From the NCBI GenBank assembly GCA_001275005.1, contig JWZX01000601.1, positions 1 through 18,627 on the forward strand: a DNA stretch of 18,627 nt, read 5' to 3'. Origin of the DNA: Chrysochromulina tobinii. Lineage: Eukaryota > Haptophyta > Prymnesiales > Chrysochromulinaceae. The notes beneath the pieces were generated by a model, which saw only the letters and a program-made list of their open reading frames with translations, had not been told where the DNA came from and did no database searches. Made by a program: the position numbers and the translations under genes. This document shows, one piece after another, positions 15,985 through 18,627 of this stretch (position 1 is the first letter of the stretch; each line of letters begins with the position of its first letter).

Positions 15985-18361
15985 ATGCACGCACAGCGAA
16001 CACAGAGCTCCACGCGTGTTGAAACTCCCATAAAAATCCCAGTGGCGCGGTTTCGGTCCGAGCACGTGCATGCCTCTGAGGAGCCGTCGCTGCCATCCAT
16101 GGAGACTGACCAGCCCTCCGAAGTGACAGCTTCGCAAACCAGTGATGACCCTGCGGCTGAGAGCTTGCCCGCGCTCGTTCCCACCCAAGCCATGGAGAGC
16201 GAACCTGAGGCGGTGCCCGCTCCTGCTGCTGACGAGGTGGCGACAGCTCAAGCAGAGCCGCTGCCACTGCTGTCCGTGGAGACTGACCAGCCCTCCGAAG
16301 TGACAGCTTCGCAAACCAGTGATGACCCTGCGGCTGAGAGCTTGCCCAGCGCTCGTTCCCACCCAAGCCATGGAGAGCGAACCTGAGGCGGTGCCCGCTC
16401 CTGCTGCTGATGAGGTGGCGACAGCTCGAGCAGAGGTGTCTGTCCCTGGTATTGCCGAAGCGGCTGCGGCAACAATAGAAGATATTCTTGCGCCCGCATC
16501 GGACGAGGTTACTGCAGCAGCGTATGACGGCGAAGAGGCGGAGCTCGGGCTTGAAGCGCGTGAGTACGCTGCTGAGCTCCTTGCGAACATCCAACAGGCT
16601 GAGGTCGAACCACATAAGCATTCAGAGCTCAAACCCGCTGAGCGCGAGAAGGCAGAGCGCGAGCAGGCTGAGCGCGAGCAAGACCAGGCAGCACGAAAAA
16701 TGCAGGCCATCCAACGTGGTCAGCGCACTCGCAAGATGGCTAAGGAAAATGCTAAGACAGGTAGAAAGAGTCGTCAAATGGTGGAGGCTCTCCTCCACTA
16801 CGAGGCCTTCGAAGAGGACAAGTTGCTCTTTGCCCAGCGCCGTCTGTTGGCCTTCAACGATCCGACCACCTTTCTGAGGAGTCTCGTCAAAGAGTATCAG
16901 GCTCTCGAGATGTGGCTCGCGCATTGCACATCTCGGCACGCACTGCTCGAGGCCACGCTGCGCCTGCAGTACTTCTTTCGGGCACGGGGATGTTTGAGCA
17001 TCGAGGCTCGCACGAAGATGGACTATGTCCTCACGGGGTTACGCAAGAGCACGAGGCATCAGATGGCCGAGATCCAGGAGCTACGAGAGCTGACTCGTGG
17101 ACTCGCCACGCGCTTCTTTGCCATCATGTCGCCACACTTAGAGAAGCGCATTCAAAACTTCAAGTCGCGGCTCAGCAGTATCTCGCAGGCAGCTACCGCG
17201 GACAAGGCGGCCGCATCGGCCACGCCGGTACCGCCTACAGCAGTAGGCAAAACGCCAGTCCGCGAGGGAGCTGAATTTGACGAGCGCATCAACGTGCTGC
17301 GGGGGCATATGCACGTTGTGCGCGATTACCAGGAAGGGCTGCTCAAGAATGAGAAGATGCTCCGTACGTTGGAGCGGCTGATCTACAAGTTCGCCAACAA
17401 GAAGGAGGCGAAGGAGCTCCAGGCTGCCCAGGATCCCTATGGGCCGGGGAGCCTCGGTAAGTTGCTAAAGAAGATGGCGCCGCCTGGAAGCGCTGGCGAT
17501 CCCATCCAGACGCCTGTTTGTTTGAGAGCATACCGCAACCGAGACAGGACCGCCGAGCGCAACAAGCTATACGCGAACGCTATCGCCAAGGTGCTGCCGC
17601 AGAATGTACATGATGAGCTCGTACTGATTCGTGAGCAGACTGAAGCGGTCGAACAGCTCAGCGGGAATGTCGAAGAGGTTAGACGTGCCCTAGCCGCAAT
17701 GGGCGGCGAGGGTAAGTCGAGGTTGGCAATGCCTCGCTCCCTTGCACATCTCGACATGGACTCGAGGCCAGGGACACGAGGCACCACTTCATCGCGGCCA
17801 CGCTCACGTGCAAGCCTCGGCCAGCGCCCGTCTAGAATGGCTCTCGGCAAAAGCAGTGGGCAATTGGTGGCACCACCCCTTGCGCCCCTTTGGGCCTGCT
17901 CGCCAAGTACAGGATGGCACGCGCACGCGACGAGTCAGCTCGTCGCACTTCCGCGCACGTCTAGCTCGTCAAGCCTCATCCCCGCGCTCATGAGCCCCAA
18001 AACATCGCCCACGCCCCAGTTCATGGAGGTTGGCGTTGGGGCCGGCCTGCAGACATCACTCGAAGAGGATGCACTCCTGACTCTATCCACTAGCACGATC
18101 AAGCTCTCATCAGGCCGAGGCCCGGAGCTCGTTGATACGTACCGGCAACAGCTTCCATGGACGCCCATGAGGTATAAATACGACGAATCCAGATGGGTGG
18201 CGTCCGAGCGGCCTATCTATATCCATCCGGACCGGGAGCGTGGAAAGGAGCGAATGCTACGTATCAGAAACGCTCGATCACTTCCTTCATTGTTGGCGTC
18301 CACCTACGTGAAGGAGCCGAAGAAGTTCAACCCCTTCGACTTTGGTGCGGTCATCCGATGA
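15985..18361 (+). CDS. IQ-motif coiled-coil protein, frameshifted in an N-terminal tandem duplication
   Basis: The main open frame is 16319-18361 (680 residues). The preceding frame, 15985-16386, encodes the likely N-terminus (MHAQRTQSS). The two are separated by one extra A at 16348, inside the second copy of a tandem repeat. After this base, the downstream frame continues the peptide ALVPTQAMESEPEAVPAPAA seen in copy 1, so the gene was in one frame before the change. In main-frame numbering: an acidic Ala/Glu-rich region, AEREKAEREQAEREQ (107-121), a perfect IQ motif MQAIQRGQRTR (128-138) for calmodulin/centrin-like light chains, a long helical region (~150-290), more helix (~320-460), a Ser/Arg/Pro-rich linker (~465-600), and a well-ordered-looking end to FDFGAVIR. 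No family was recognised; a cytoskeletal or axonemal role is only a guess. The base may be an assembly error, a null allele, or be bypassed by splicing. Confidence 0.65.
16081..16436 (+). repeat. Tandem duplication of ~177 bp in the IQ gene
   Basis: Copy 1 (16081-16254) and copy 2 (16255-16436) are nearly identical from TGGAGACTGACCAG (16100 and 16277) onward. The offset is 177 bases (59 codons) until the extra A at 16348, then 178. Later differences are few, for example GACGAG/GATGAG and CTCAAGC/CTCGAGC. The small divergence points to a recent duplication. Confidence 0.9.
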
Positions 18362-18627
18362 GCAGTATCTCTTAGCTCTTTCCAAGGTGCACCTCTTTAT
18401 CAACGGTAGGCTTAAGTTCGTTCGAGGGTTGTTTCGTACATGGGAGAATTTACGCATGGGGCATGGCGGGACGTAGCTTGTGCTTTGAAGCATGAGCATC
18501 TAAGCACGACATAAACTTGACTTCCCTAATGAAGTAATGTTATGAGGTCAGAGTTGTTGTTCGTTTATCTTGATTAGCATGAAACACCTCCTGGTGGCGG
18601 TGGGCGGTTATCCGTCGCCGTTAGGCG
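18362..18627. other. 3' flank of the IQ gene
   Basis: This is the probable 3' UTR and start of the next intergenic region. It is less GC-rich than the rest. No gene, repeat or RNA was recognised. Confidence 0.4.

Noticed and set aside
16081-16436. Repeat array considered as CRISPR or transposon termini
   Set aside because: There are only two long coding copies in tandem with no spacers; it is a local coding duplication.

Overview
This window looks like nuclear DNA from a GC-rich unicellular eukaryote. The evidence is eukaryote-only protein families (EH domains, CRAL-TRIO, SET, JmjC, IQ motif), one clear GT-AG intron of 134 bp, strong G/C bias at third codon positions, alanine/glycine/proline-rich linkers, and genes packed a few hundred bases apart on both strands without operons. 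A haptophyte-like or similar microalga is my best guess from composition and gene style; no organelle, rRNA or marker gene confirms it.

Layout, left to right. 1-560: C-rich and simple-repeat DNA, then a dispersed repeat (305-428, copy A) and a palindrome upstream of a membrane-anchored Sec14/CRAL-TRIO protein (561-1775, +). 1776-2391: convergent 3' flanks. 2392-5091 (-): an 899-residue Eps15/Pan1-like endocytic scaffold with three EH domains, a degenerate fourth and a C-terminal PH-like domain. 5732-8121 (-): an APC-superfamily amino-acid/polyamine transporter, split by one intron, with a long Trp-containing cytosolic tail. It is divergent from 8343-9854 (+), a SET-domain protein with a CDC37-like N-terminus and a C-terminal membrane segment, which may be spliced on to 10100. 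10364-11875 (+): a probable papain-fold protein resembling the BIVM family. 11876-12782: a gene-free, extremely GC-rich stretch. 12783-14147 (-): a JmjC protein of the JMJD8 type. 14369-14495: copy B of the dispersed repeat. 14625-15779 (-): a GT8-like glycosyltransferase. 15985-18361 (+): an IQ-motif, coiled-coil protein whose N-terminal region carries a recent tandem duplication with a one-base frameshift.

The genes do not form one pathway. Several point to membrane and endomembrane work: Sec14 lipid transfer, EH-scaffold endocytosis, a plasma-membrane permease, a membrane-anchored SET protein, a lumenal-type JmjC protein and a glycosyltransferase. The most noteworthy structural signals are (1) a roughly 125-bp repeat found upstream of two unrelated genes in the same orientation relative to each, (2) the frameshifting tandem duplication in the IQ gene, (3) the SET protein's unusual architecture, and (4) the transporter's Sfi1-like tail. 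I found no CRISPR array, rRNA, convincing tRNA or transposase gene.
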